A stretch of DNA of 64,000 nt, taken from assembly GCA_964384945.1 (NCBI GenBank), contig CAYLMK010000003.1, forward strand, positions 343,053 through 407,052. The letters run 5' to 3'. How positions within the stretch are numbered: position 1 is the stretch's first letter; each line of letters opens with the position of its first letter. Source of the stretch: S015-6 sp964384945. GTDB lineage: Bacteria > Desulfobacterota > DSWW01. Under the pieces are notes generated by a model. The model had not been told where the DNA came from. It was given only the letters and a program-made list of their open reading frames with translations, and did not search any database. Position numbers and translations under genes: made by a program. Shown in pieces: positions 32,434 to 40,788 of this stretch.

Positions 32434-33834
32434 ATGGCAGAGAAGAAGCCTTCTCCTGGCCGCAGCAAGCGGCAGAAAGACCCGGCCGAGCCGGCCTTGC
32501 CGGACGGCTTCGTACGAACCATCCTGGACAGCGTGGCGGACGGGGTCTTCACCGTGGGGCCGGATTTCCGCATCACGAGCTTCAACCGTGCCGCGGAGCG
32601 CATTCTCGGGATCTCCCGGGAGCAGGCCGTCGGCCAGCAGTGCTGCGAGATCTTCCGGGCCGACATCTGCCACGAAGACTGCGCCCTGCGCGAAACCCTG
32701 ACCACGGGAAGAGAAATCATCGACAAGCCGGTTTCCATCTTGAACAGCCGTTCCAAGAGGGTCCCCATCAGCGTCTCGACCGCCCTTCTGAAGGACGACA
32801 AGGGGGCAATCATCGGCGGCGTGGAAACCTTCCGCGACCTCTCTCCTCTGGAGATGCTCAAGAAGAAAATCCAGAAAGAGTACTCCTATGAAGACATCAT
32901 CAGCAAGAACCACCGAATCCAGGCCATCTTCGACCTTCTGCCCGATATCGCGGAATCGGACTCCACGGTCCTCATCGAGGGCCCGAGCGGAAGCGGGAAG
33001 GAGCTGTTCGCCCGTGCGATTCACAACCTGAGCACCCGGAAAGACCGACCCTATGTGGTGGTCAACTGCGGGGCGTTGCCGGACAGCCTCCTGGAAAGCG
33101 AGCTGTTCGGCTACATGAAAGGGGCCTTCACCGATGCGAAGCGGGACAAGCCGGGCAGGTTCTCCCTGGCGGAGGGGGGGACCCTGTTCCTGGACGAGGT
33201 CGGCGACCTGAGCTTCGCCATGCAGGTGAAGCTTCTGCGGGTCCTGCAGGAAAGGGAATACGAGCCCCTCGGCGCCACCCACACGGTCAAGGCGAACGTG
33301 CGGATCCTGGCCGCTACGAATCACGATCTTCTCAACCTGGTCGGGCAGGGGAAATTCCGGGAGGATCTCTACTATCGCCTGAACGTGGTCAAGATCATCC
33401 TGCCCCCGCTCCGGGAACGGAGGGAGGATATTCCCCTGCTCGTCGACCATTTCCTGGACCAATTCAATGTCCGCATGGGGAAAAGCCTGTCGGGGTTCTC
33501 GGACGATGCCTTGCGCCGCCTGATGGAATACCCCTTTCCGGGAAACGTCCGGGAATTGGAGAACGCCGTCGAGCACGCCTGCGTGCTCTGCCGCAGCCGA
33601 CGCATCGAGCTCGAGCATCTTCCCCCTGAGATTCGCGGCGCTGTCCAGCGCGCGCCGGAACAGGCCGCCCCCGCCTCGGACTCGCTCCCCGTGCTCAGAA
33701 GCACGGAGATCCAGCTCATTCGAAAGACGCTGGAGAAGCACGGCGGAAACCGGCTGGAGGCGGCCAGGGAACTCGGAGTACACAAGACCACCCTGTGGCG
33801 CAAGATGAAACGGTACGGCATCTCCCACCCGTGA
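32434..33834 (+). CDS. sigma-54-dependent activator with PAS domain
   Basis: 466 residues from ATG 32434 (GGGAG eight bases upstream). A PAS domain at about residues 25-140 has a cysteine cluster (QQCCEIF, ICHEDCALR) that may bind a metal, haem or Fe-S sensor. The AAA+ domain follows: Walker A IEGPSGSGKELFARA, Walker B GGTLFLDEVGDL, arginine-finger region REDLYYRLNVV. The C-terminal helix-turn-helix of Fis type is RLEAARELGVHKTTLWRKM. The sigma-54 contact loop reads GAFTDA rather than GAFTGA. It lies between the two sigma-54 loci and resembles the cognate activator of Desulfovibrio orange-protein operons. Confidence 0.92.
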   Translation: MAEKKPSPGRSKRQKDPAEPALPDGFVRTILDSVADGVFTVGPDFRITSFNRAAERILGISREQAVGQQCCEIFRADICHEDCALRETLTTGREIIDKPVSILNSRSKRVPISVSTALLKDDKGAIIGGVETFRDLSPLEMLKKKIQKEYSYEDIISKNHRIQAIFDLLPDIAESDSTVLIEGPSGSGKELFARAIHNLSTRKDRPYVVVNCGALPDSLLESELFGYMKGAFTDAKRDKPGRFSLAEGGTLFLDEVGDLSFAMQVKLLRVLQEREYEPLGATHTVKANVRILAATNHDLLNLVGQGKFREDLYYRLNVVKIILPPLRERREDIPLLVDHFLDQFNVRMGKSLSGFSDDALRRLMEYPFPGNVRELENAVEHACVLCRSRRIELEHLPPEIRGAVQRAPEQAAPASDSLPVLRSTEIQLIRKTLEKHGGNRLEAARELGVHKTTLWRKMKRYGISHP

Positions 33835-33845
33835 GGAAGCATTTG

Positions 33846-33891
33846 TTGCAATTTGCAGTCCTTTTGCGGCAGTCTATTTCACTTTGCATCC
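33846..33891 (+). promoter_or_regulatory. TTGCA cluster, candidate upstream activating sequence
   Basis: TTGCA at 33846-33850 and 33853-33857 (together TGCAATTTGCA, an inverted repeat), TTGCG at 33864 and TTGCATCC at 33884-33891. This lies 97-142 bases upstream of the -24 box at 33988, a typical place for an enhancer bound by a sigma-54 activator. It immediately follows the activator gene. Confidence 0.6.
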
Positions 33892-33987
33892 ATGGGCTCC
33901 GACGTATGGCCGGGGTCCGAGCACGGGAGAAGTAGGTTTTCTCCGGCTTTTCGGAGGGTTTGTCCGCATCGCCGGAGAGGCAGTGAG

Positions 33988-34003
33988 TGGCACGGAGCTT
34001 GCT
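33988..34003 (+). promoter_or_regulatory. sigma-54 promoter (-24/-12)
   Basis: TGGCACG-GAGC-TTGCT is a perfect match to the sigma-54 consensus. The predicted start is near 34014, about 22 bases upstream of the first gene of the Mrp/NifX operon. Confidence 0.92.
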
Positions 34004-34035
34004 GATCTGCTGGCGAACGGAGGAAAACGCAGACC

Positions 34036-34455
34036 ATGAAGCGGGTCGGCATCTTACAAATGCAGGATCGTGTTGCGTACAGACTGGACTGCGCGGACAC
34101 GATCATGGTGGCCGGCAAGGACCGAAGGGGGAACGTGCAACTTCACGAGGCGGCGCTTTCCGAGAAGGATACCATCCGCCGTGTCCAACAGATCGCCGAC
34201 CTGGGAATCGAAACGCTCATCTGCGGCGCGGTGAGCGGCTTCGTTTTTCGTATGTTGCAGCATCACGGAATCAACTTGATCGGAGGGGTCATCGGAAACG
34301 CACAGGACGTACTCGATCATTACCTACAGGGCAACCTGCGCGCAGGTGCCATCCTCCACACACCGCCGATGAGGCGGTCCGGGGCCTTCTGCATGAGCGG
34401 ACAGCCCTGCAGGCGAAAGCGGATGCGACACCGCGGTTCGAGGAAAGGGGAATGA
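34036..34455 (+). CDS. NifX/NifB-like protein, first gene of sigma-54 operon
   Basis: 139 residues. The fold follows the NifX pattern (KRVGILQMQDRVAYRLDCAD, LGIETLICGAVSGFVFRML, INLIGGVIGNAQDVLDHYL). Members of this family carry Fe-Mo or other metal-sulfur clusters or bind them in transit. The C-terminus is basic and cysteine-bearing (FCMSGQPCRRKR). GGAGG lies twelve bases before the ATG. One base separates its stop from the Mrp gene. Confidence 0.75.
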   Translation: MKRVGILQMQDRVAYRLDCADTIMVAGKDRRGNVQLHEAALSEKDTIRRVQQIADLGIETLICGAVSGFVFRMLQHHGINLIGGVIGNAQDVLDHYLQGNLRAGAILHTPPMRRSGAFCMSGQPCRRKRMRHRGSRKGE

Positions 34456-34456
34456 A

Positions 34457-35371
34457 ATGGAGAAGGATCGTTGCGAGAAAGACTCGGGTTGCAGCACGTG
34501 CGGCTCGACCCATGCGTGTGACGAGAAACTCAAGAAGGAGCACGAAGACCGCCTGTTGCAGGAGACCCTGGCGGCCATTCGGCACAAGATCTTCGTCCTG
34601 AGCGGAAAGGGCGGCGTGGGAAAGAGTACGGTCGCGGTGAATCTGGCGGCTTCCCTGGCGGCCAAAGGGCATGCAACCGGAATTCTGGATATCGACATTC
34701 ACGGCCCGAACGTCTCCAAGATGCTCGGGATCGAAGGTTGGACCCTTTCATCCGGAGGGAAAGAAAACAAGATTTCCCCCTTCCGGCCTTTCCCTCACCT
34801 GAAGGTGATCAGCATGGCGGGGCTGCTTCCGGACAGCGATTCTCCGGTCATCTGGAGGGGCCCCCTCAAGATGGCGGCCATCCGGCAGTTTTTACAGGAT
34901 GTGGACTGGGGTCCCCTGGACTTCCTGATCGTGGACTCCCCTCCCGGCACCGGGGACGAGCCTTTGAGCATCGCGCAGCTCATCCCGGACGCCGACGGCG
35001 CGGTGATCGTGACGACGCCGCAGGAAGTGGCCCTTCTGGACTCGAGGAAGTGTGTCAATTTCGCCAAGAAGCTCAACCTTCCCGTCCTGGGCGTCATCGA
35101 GAACATGAGCGGCATGCGATGTCCCCACTGCAACGGCTTGATCCCCCTTTTCAGCCAGGGGGGCGGGAAAAAGGCGGCCGAAGAACTCGCCGTACCCTTC
35201 CTCGGGGCCTTGCCGATCGCCCCGGACATGCCGGAATTCTGCGACAGGGGCAAGCCGTACGTCTTCAGGGAGGAGTCGAACGAGTTGAAAGACGCCTTCG
35301 AGGAGATTGTGCAACGAGTCCTTCACAGCGTAGAAAGGAGAGACGCGTGCGGTGCAGGTGCCGCATCTTGA
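34457..35371 (+). CDS. Mrp/Nbp35-family Fe-S cluster carrier ATPase
   Basis: 304 residues. N-terminal cysteine cluster CEKDSGC-STC-GSTHAC like Nbp35, deviant Walker A VLSGKGGVGKSTVAVNLA, Walker B-like DFLIVDSPPGTGDEPLS, and the C-terminal MRCPHCNG that holds the bridging 4Fe-4S cluster between two subunits. Mrp proteins carry Fe-S clusters to apoproteins in the cytosol; in orange-protein loci they form part of the complex. The gene overlaps no other but is one base after the NifX-like gene. Confidence 0.93.
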   Translation: MEKDRCEKDSGCSTCGSTHACDEKLKKEHEDRLLQETLAAIRHKIFVLSGKGGVGKSTVAVNLAASLAAKGHATGILDIDIHGPNVSKMLGIEGWTLSSGGKENKISPFRPFPHLKVISMAGLLPDSDSPVIWRGPLKMAAIRQFLQDVDWGPLDFLIVDSPPGTGDEPLSIAQLIPDADGAVIVTTPQEVALLDSRKCVNFAKKLNLPVLGVIENMSGMRCPHCNGLIPLFSQGGGKKAAEELAVPFLGALPIAPDMPEFCDRGKPYVFREESNELKDAFEEIVQRVLHSVERRDACGAGAAS

Positions 35372-35456
35372 ACTTAGGAGCCGCACCTGGAAGGTCCGCG
35401 AAACGAACCGTGCGATACGAGGCCCTGACGGCCCGGATCCGAAGAAGGAGTGCGAT

Positions 35457-35807
35457 ATGCCGAGGGACACCGGGAAGTTTTCCACTGGAATGATGGCAAG
35501 TCCGGGAGGACGAGGAGGAGGAGGGGGAGTAGGTGGCGGCGGGGGCGGCCGTGGAGGGGGTGGCTGCAAGGGAGGAGGCGCAGGAGGCGGCAGAGGAGCA
35601 GGGGGACGAGGGGGCGCAGGCGGGCGAGTGCCTGGAGGCCGGGGAGGAATGGCCGGCGGGGGCGGAGGAGCCGCAATGGGTCAGGGTGCGCGTGCGAGCG
35701 GGGAATGCATCTGCCCGGCCTGCGGCACCGTAGCCCCTCACCAGCGGGGTATTCCTTGTTTCGATGCGGACTGCCCGAAATGCGGGGCCCGGATGGTGAG
35801 AAAGTGA
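35457..35807 (+). CDS. glycine-rich protein with C-terminal zinc-ribbon
   Basis: 116 residues from ATG 35457, AAGGAG seven bases upstream; the frame is open further 5' without another ribosome site. Residues 18-75 are almost only Gly, Arg and Ala, with one Cys. The C-terminus has ECICPACGTVAPHQRG and CFDADCPKCGARMV: paired CxxC motifs that should bind zinc or Fe-S. Such small Gly-rich proteins accompany NifX/Mrp genes in anaerobes and may be the scaffold of the complex. Codon use in the Gly tract is repetitive, so slippage is possible. Confidence 0.65.
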   Translation: MPRDTGKFSTGMMASPGGRGGGGGVGGGGGGRGGGGCKGGGAGGGRGAGGRGGAGGRVPGGRGGMAGGGGGAAMGQGARASGECICPACGTVAPHQRGIPCFDADCPKCGARMVRK

Positions 35808-35841
35808 ATTCCCACCGACCGATCGGGGCAACTCGGGGCGG

Positions 35842-36354
35842 ATGGACACGGCGCAGACAGGACGTCATGTGAACGAAGAAGACATCTACCGAAGGATCGC
35901 AGGCCCTGAGGACCCAGAGGGAGCCGCAGGGGAAACCGCCGGGAAGACCGATGTCTTTCCGGTATCGCCCGAGGTCACTCGAAGGGCCTTGAATCCGCCC
36001 TTGCTCGGCGACATCCCCTCTCCGGACGGATATGCCCACGTGACGGGGGAGTGCGGAGATGTGATGGAGGTCTTTCTGACCGTTCGAGACCGGCGGATCC
36101 GGGAGGCACGCTTCGACACGCTCGGATGCGGCTTCACTTTGGCGTGCGGCAGCGTTGCCATGGAGATGGCTCAAGGCAAGACCCTCAGCGAGGCCATGCG
36201 GATCGACGCGAGCCAGATCGCCAGGTCCCTGGGCGGTCTTCCCCCCACGCACGAGCACTGCGCGGAGCTGGCGGCCGAAACACTCAAGAAGGCGATCCGG
36301 GACTATCTCTTCCGGGGGAACGAGCCGTGGAAGAAGCTCTACCGCACGCGCTAA
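35842..36354 (+). CDS. IscU/NifU-like Fe-S cluster scaffold
   Basis: 170 residues from ATG 35842, or a GTG at 35871. The scaffold core starts near residue 60: TGECGDVMEVFL (first Cys), FDTLGCGFTLACGS (second Cys), and THEHCAELAAETLKKAI (third Cys). This places the three cluster ligands of the IscU family. An N-terminal extension (about 55 residues) is unusual. A role in building a cluster for the NifX proteins of the same operon is likely. It overlaps the next gene by 28 bases. Confidence 0.85.
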   Translation: MDTAQTGRHVNEEDIYRRIAGPEDPEGAAGETAGKTDVFPVSPEVTRRALNPPLLGDIPSPDGYAHVTGECGDVMEVFLTVRDRRIREARFDTLGCGFTLACGSVAMEMAQGKTLSEAMRIDASQIARSLGGLPPTHEHCAELAAETLKKAIRDYLFRGNEPWKKLYRTR

Positions 36355-36677
36355 GCGCGTCGCACTGCGACGAGGGGAGCCTCCAGGAAGCCCTTCTGCA
36401 AGGCCTGCGGGGCGTCCTGGACCCGGAAACCGGCCTCGATGTCGTCCGAATGGGCCTCGTCAAGGAGTTGAGGATCGAAAGCGGGGCCGCCGGGTGCAGG
36501 GTGATCCTCACCTTTCGCCCCAGTTCGCCCGTCTGCCCCATGGCCTTCAAGCTGGCCTGGGACATGAAGAAGTGCTTGCGGGCCGTTCCCGGTGTCGAGT
36601 CCGTGGAGGTCCGGGTCGAGGGATACAAACGCGCCGCAGAACTGGAGGCGGTCCTGCAAGAAGAGGAGAAAGCATGA
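36327..36677 (+). CDS. MIP18/PaaD (DUF59) metal-sulfur cluster assembly factor
   Basis: 116 residues from GTG 36327, with GGGGG eight bases upstream; an earlier start would need a longer overlap with the scaffold gene. The family motif GVLDPETGLDVVRMGLVKEL and the cysteine site RPSSPVCPMAF are present. DUF59 proteins help mature Fe-S proteins in the cytosol. Its stop overlaps the next ATG as ATGA. Confidence 0.82.
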   Translation: MEEALPHALSASHCDEGSLQEALLQGLRGVLDPETGLDVVRMGLVKELRIESGAAGCRVILTFRPSSPVCPMAFKLAWDMKKCLRAVPGVESVEVRVEGYKRAAELEAVLQEEEKA

Positions 36678-37033
36678 AGATCGTGATCACGGCCCAGGGA
36701 GATTCGCCCGACAGCGAAGTGGACCCGAGGTTCGGCAGGGCCCGCCACTTCGTCGTCCATGATACGGAAACGGGCGCGTACAGCTCCGTCTCCAACACGC
36801 AGAACCTGCAGGCGGCCCAGGGCGCCGGGATCCAGGCGGGGCGCACCGTAGCGGACACCGGCGCGCAGGTTGTCCTGACGGGCAATTGCGGACCCAAGGC
36901 TTTCCGGGTCCTCCAGGAATCCGGGATCCGGGTGTATGTGGGCGTCAAGGGAAAAGTTCGGGAAGCTGTGGAGGCCTTTCATCGAGGCGAACTGACCGAG
37001 GCCACCAGCGCCAACGTCGAAGGACACTGGTAA
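36674..37033 (+). CDS. NifX/ORP-like metal-cluster-binding protein
   Basis: 119 residues. Contains the family segments MKIVITAQGDSPDSEVDPRFG and VVLTGNCGPKAF, nearly the same as in the 28505-29242 protein. It is the closest here to the orange protein, which carries a Mo-Cu-S cluster in Desulfovibrio. The metal bound here is unknown. Translationally coupled to the DUF59 gene and followed after 19 bases by a third NifX-like gene. Confidence 0.85.
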   Translation: MKIVITAQGDSPDSEVDPRFGRARHFVVHDTETGAYSSVSNTQNLQAAQGAGIQAGRTVADTGAQVVLTGNCGPKAFRVLQESGIRVYVGVKGKVREAVEAFHRGELTEATSANVEGHW

Positions 37034-37052
37034 CCCAAGAAGGAGAAGACCG

Positions 37053-37385
37053 ATGCGTATCGCCGTTCCAACCGCGCAGGGCGCGCTCTGCCCGCATTTC
37101 GGGCATTGCGAACAATTCGCTCTCGTCGACGTGAGCGACGGGAAGATCGTCAAGACGGAATACCTCACGCCTCCGCCCCACGAACCGGGCGTGCTGCCCG
37201 CCTGGCTTCACCAGTTGGGCGTACACGTGATCATCTGCGGCGGCATGGGAATGCGGGCGCAGCAGCTCTTCGCCCAGAACAACATTCGGGTCGTCTACGG
37301 TGCGCCCAACCTTCCCCCGGAGGAAGTCATCCGGGCCCATCTCGAAGGCACGCTCGTGACCGGAGACAATCTTTGCGACCACTAG
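37053..37385 (+). CDS. NifX-like metal-cluster-binding protein
   Basis: 110 residues, ATG 37053 with AAGGAG upstream. Begins MRIAVPTAQGALCPHFGHCE; the CPHFGHC pattern is common in the short NifX-like proteins beside Mrp. Central motif LGVHVIICGGMGMRAQQLF. It contains two cysteines near the N-terminus and one at the end. Part of the sigma-54 operon. Confidence 0.85.
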   Translation: MRIAVPTAQGALCPHFGHCEQFALVDVSDGKIVKTEYLTPPPHEPGVLPAWLHQLGVHVIICGGMGMRAQQLFAQNNIRVVYGAPNLPPEEVIRAHLEGTLVTGDNLCDH

Positions 37386-37476
37386 CAAGGTTGCCCGAAG
37401 AAGGTTCGCCTGCCGTGTTGAAGAGTTCCCCGCAGGCAGGACCCCCTGTTTGTCGATCGCGCGAAGGAGGGATGAA

Positions 37477-38319
37477 TTGAAGACGACGATGACCGTGCTG
37501 TGCGAGAACACGGCCGGCGTTCCGATGAAGGTCCTGGGCGAGCACGGTCTGTCGGTTCTGGTCGAAAGGGGCGGGGACCGCCTGCTCTTCGACACGGGCC
37601 AGGGCATGACGCTCCTCGCGAACGCCTCGCGGCTCGGAAAAGACCTGTCGACGGTGAACCGCCTCGCGCTCAGCCACGGCCACTACGATCACACGGGAGG
37701 GATCTGCGAACTCCTGGATCGAAGCGCGGCTGTGACGGTCTTTGCCCACCCGGACGTATTCATCGAACGGTTTGCGAGCTTCGACGGCCCGGCAGGGCTC
37801 CGGACGATCTCCATCGGGATCCCCTTCTCCAGGGAGGCCCTCGAACGGAAGGGAGCCCGGTTCGACCTTTCCCCTGCCCCGCGGGAGATCGCCCCGGGCG
37901 TCACGTTCACGGGCGAGATTCCCCGGCCCGAAGGCTGGAAGAGCTGGGACAGCCGCCTCGTCGTGCGGGACGGGGAGGGGTACCGGCCGGATCCGTTCTG
38001 GGACGACGCGAGCCTGGTCGTCGATACCGACCGTGGGGCGGTTCTCGTGCTCGGCTGCGCCCATGCCGGCCTCGGGGCCATCCTGGACCATGTGCGCAAG
38101 GCTATGGGCTTGGACCGTTTTCACGCCGTCCTCGGGGGCACGCATCTCGGGGCCGGGACCCGGAAAGACTGGGAGGACGCACTGGAGCTGCTGGAGTCCT
38201 GCCGGGTGGAGATGATCGCCACGAGCCACTGCACGGGATTCCGCGCGGCCAGCTTTCTCGCTTCCCGCCTTGGCGATCGTGTCGCTCCGGCGGCTGCAGG
38301 CGTATCGTTTTCTTTCTAG
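37477..38319 (+). CDS. MBL-fold metallo-hydrolase (dihydropterin synthase-like)
   Basis: 280 residues from TTG 37477, chosen because AAGGAGG ends six bases before; ATG 37489 is the alternative. The metal motif is LSHGHYDHTGG; a later CAHAGLGAILDHV supplies another His, and LLFDTGQGM is the strand before. This subgroup includes enzymes annotated as beta-RFAP synthase-related 7,8-dihydropterin-6-yl-methyl proteins, and is often found beside Mrp genes. Reaction not known. It closes with SFSF and is followed after 33 bases by the aminotransferase gene. Confidence 0.82.
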   Translation: MKTTMTVLCENTAGVPMKVLGEHGLSVLVERGGDRLLFDTGQGMTLLANASRLGKDLSTVNRLALSHGHYDHTGGICELLDRSAAVTVFAHPDVFIERFASFDGPAGLRTISIGIPFSREALERKGARFDLSPAPREIAPGVTFTGEIPRPEGWKSWDSRLVVRDGEGYRPDPFWDDASLVVDTDRGAVLVLGCAHAGLGAILDHVRKAMGLDRFHAVLGGTHLGAGTRKDWEDALELLESCRVEMIATSHCTGFRAASFLASRLGDRVAPAAAGVSFSF

Positions 38320-38352
38320 CACCGGCTCGGCCGGAGTTCGCAGAGGAATCCC

Positions 38353-39477
38353 ATGTGGGATGAGAGCCGCAGGCTCTTTCCGATCCACGAGCACTGCACC
38401 TACCTGAACAACGCGGGCGTCGCGCCCCCGTCGACGCGCGTGCTCGAGTCCCTCCAGGCCTACCACCGGGACCACGCCCTGCGCGGATTCCTCAAGGCGG
38501 CCCAGGGGTTCAGGAACACCGGCGCCGAAATCAAGGAAATTCTCGCCGGTTTCCTCTCGTGCCCGCCCTCCTGCATCGCCCTGACCCACAACACATCCGA
38601 GGGAATGAACATCGTTGCACAGGGCTATCCATGGAAGGAAGGCGACAGCGTGCTCGGGATGGACCTGGAATACCCGGCCAACGTGTACCCCTGGTGGAAC
38701 CTCGAAAAACGGGGGGTGCGCCACGTTCGCCTGCGGCCCACGCACTCGGCCGAGGATCTGGTGAATCTGAAGAACCGCATCGACGAGTCGGTTCGCATCG
38801 TGGCCGTCTCGGCCGCAGACTGGTGCACGGGCTATGTTCTGGATCTTGATGACCTGGGAGCGTTCTGCCGTCAACGGGGCGTCCTTCTCGTCGTGGATAT
38901 GGCGCAGGGCCTCGGCGTCGTCCCCCTTTGCCCGGAGTCGGCCGGAGTCGCGGCCATGGCCGGCTCTGCATGGAAATGGCTGATGGGCCCGGTCGGGCTC
39001 GGCGTCTTCTACTGCCGGGAAGGGCTGACGGAGCGACTCGACCTGGTTTTCGTCGGGACCGACACGGTTGTGGATGCGCAGAACTATCTCGAGTATCGAT
39101 TCGAGCCGAAGCCCGGCGCGGCCCGCTTCGAATACTCCACGCCCAACGTGAACGACTGGGTGTACCTCTTGGCCGCGATCCGCCTCCTTCGCGAGATCGG
39201 CCTTGAAAACGTTCGCGAACGGATCCTCGCCCTGAACGCCTACCTGCGCGAGGGGCTTCAAAGAAAAGGGTTTCACGTTCGCGGCTCGGTAATGCGTGAA
39301 GAGCAGTCGGGGATCCTCTCCTTCCTGCGCGAGGGCCTCGATGCGGCCGCGGAGACCCGTCGGCTGGCGGCGCAGGACATCTTCGTGGCCGCCCGGAACG
39401 GAGCGATCCGCGTCTCCCCCCACATCTACAACAACGAAGAAGACATGGACCGGCTGCTTGCCGCCCTACCCCGCTGA
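38353..39477 (+). CDS. class V aminotransferase, cysteine-desulfurase-like
   Basis: 374 residues, ATG 38353. PLP-enzyme features: YLNNAGVAPPSTRVLES at the N-terminus, VVDMAQGLGVVPL (PLP ring Asp and Gln), and the lysine in GSAWKWLMGPVGLGVFY. Fold type I class V includes cysteine desulfurases, which supply sulfur for Fe-S clusters; no obvious active-site cysteine loop was identified, so it may act on another amino acid. As last gene of the sigma-54 operon with scaffold and assembly factor it could be the sulfur donor. Convergent with the glycosyltransferase gene. Confidence 0.82.
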   Translation: MWDESRRLFPIHEHCTYLNNAGVAPPSTRVLESLQAYHRDHALRGFLKAAQGFRNTGAEIKEILAGFLSCPPSCIALTHNTSEGMNIVAQGYPWKEGDSVLGMDLEYPANVYPWWNLEKRGVRHVRLRPTHSAEDLVNLKNRIDESVRIVAVSAADWCTGYVLDLDDLGAFCRQRGVLLVVDMAQGLGVVPLCPESAGVAAMAGSAWKWLMGPVGLGVFYCREGLTERLDLVFVGTDTVVDAQNYLEYRFEPKPGAARFEYSTPNVNDWVYLLAAIRLLREIGLENVRERILALNAYLREGLQRKGFHVRGSVMREEQSGILSFLREGLDAAAETRRLAAQDIFVAARNGAIRVSPHIYNNEEDMDRLLAALPR

Positions 39478-39553
39478 GGCGGCTTGCGCCGACAAGGAAG
39501 TTGCATCGGCATGTCGGCAAGGGGCCGGGTCTCCCGCAGGAACACCCCGGCCC

Positions 39554-40684
39554 CTAGCGGGCTCGCATTGCGAGCAGCGACCGGTAGAGCCCCTCCGTTT
39601 CGTCCATCTCCCGTTCCAGAGAAAACCTCTCTTGGAAGGCCCGCCTTCCCTGTTCCCCCATCGCCACCCGCTCTTCCGGCGATCGAATCAGGCGCAGGAG
39701 GGCCTCTGCCAGGGATTCCGGATCCCCGGGGTCGAACAGGAGGCCGTCTTCCCCGTGACGGACGATCTCGGGGATGGCGCCCGAACGGCTTCCCACGACC
39801 GCGCGACTGTTGGCCATGGCCTCCAGCAGGACGATCCCGAAGGCCTCGTTGTTCGACGGAAGCACGAACAGGTCCAGGGCAAGCATCAAAGACGGGATGT
39901 CCTCGAGGAAGCCGGTCAGCATGACCTGTCTCTCGAGGCCCAGCCTCTCGATCATCCGGCGAATCCTCCGGGCGTATCCGACCTGGCCGGGCGCCCCGAC
40001 GAGAAGAAACCGGCATTCCGGGTGAACCGCCGAGACCCGCTTCGCCGCCCGAATCAGGAGATCCTGGCGCTTGCCCTCGGAAAGGGAGGCCACCATGCCC
40101 ACGACGACGGCCTCCGGGTCGAGACCGAGCCTTCGGCGCACCGAGCCGCCCCTCTCCGGGCTCCCGAAGGCTTCCTCGCCCAGGCCGTAGTGAATCACCT
40201 TGACCTTGGACGGATCGATCGGATAGACCTCCAGCGCGTTTTCACGGATGTAGTGCGAGTTGGCGACCATCGCATCGAGCCGCCGGACCAGAAGGCGGTG
40301 CAGCGGATCCGTTTTCCTCGAGGCCGGCGGCGTGCCGCTGTGCTTCGTATAGAGGAGCACGGCCGATTTCCGGACGACCCCGGCCAGGAGCATGGCCCTC
40401 CAGGTGTCCCGTGAGGCATGCACATGAATCACGTTGATCCCCATCGACCGGGTCATCCGGCGGAGGGGAACGTACGAGCGAGGGTCCAGATACCAGCGAA
40501 ACGGAAGCGTCGCCCGGGAAAACCTTGCGTGCCGGGCGTGTTCTTCCGTGGCCGTATTCGAGCGCATGGCGTAAAGAAGCCGGTGCCCTCTGCGCGCGAG
40601 CCCGTCCGCCAAGACCAGAGGGTGCATTTCCATGCCCCCCCAGCCCCAGGAGGTATTGACGAACAGGATTCTCAGATCGGACAT
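39554..40684 (-). CDS. glycosyltransferase family 4
   Basis: 376 residues in the GT-B fold. N-terminal FVNTSWGWGGMEMHPLVLAD and C-terminal VLPSNNEAFGIVLLEAMANS (the EX7E motif of retaining GT4 enzymes, binding the donor sugar nucleotide). It acts at the cytosolic face in polysaccharide or lipopolysaccharide assembly; donor and acceptor are unknown. It is a single minus-strand gene between plus-strand ones. A GC-rich inverted repeat (GGGGCCGG / CCGGCCCC, 39525-39556) lies at its 3' end without a T-run. Confidence 0.88.
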   Translation of the reverse strand: MSDLRILFVNTSWGWGGMEMHPLVLADGLARRGHRLLYAMRSNTATEEHARHARFSRATLPFRWYLDPRSYVPLRRMTRSMGINVIHVHASRDTWRAMLLAGVVRKSAVLLYTKHSGTPPASRKTDPLHRLLVRRLDAMVANSHYIRENALEVYPIDPSKVKVIHYGLGEEAFGSPERGGSVRRRLGLDPEAVVVGMVASLSEGKRQDLLIRAAKRVSAVHPECRFLLVGAPGQVGYARRIRRMIERLGLERQVMLTGFLEDIPSLMLALDLFVLPSNNEAFGIVLLEAMANSRAVVGSRSGAIPEIVRHGEDGLLFDPGDPESLAEALLRLIRSPEERVAMGEQGRRAFQERFSLEREMDETEGLYRSLLAMRAR

Positions 40685-40788
40685 GCGCCTTCCAGGGCCT
40701 CTCCTCGGGATCCTCGCACGCCGGAACTCAATAGGAGAACAAGGGCCGCAAAGTCAAGGTCCGTTTTCCTTTTCTTGGCCCGAGCGTT

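Noticed and set aside
35510..35680. Repetitive GGAGG-type DNA as a CRISPR or VNTR array
   Set aside because: The repeats are codons for a glycine tract inside a gene with a good ribosome site and no regular spacers.
37327..39423. Minus-strand frame of 698 codons opposite the MBL and aminotransferase genes
   Set aside because: Antisense shadow; the plus-strand genes have clear catalytic motifs and ribosome sites.
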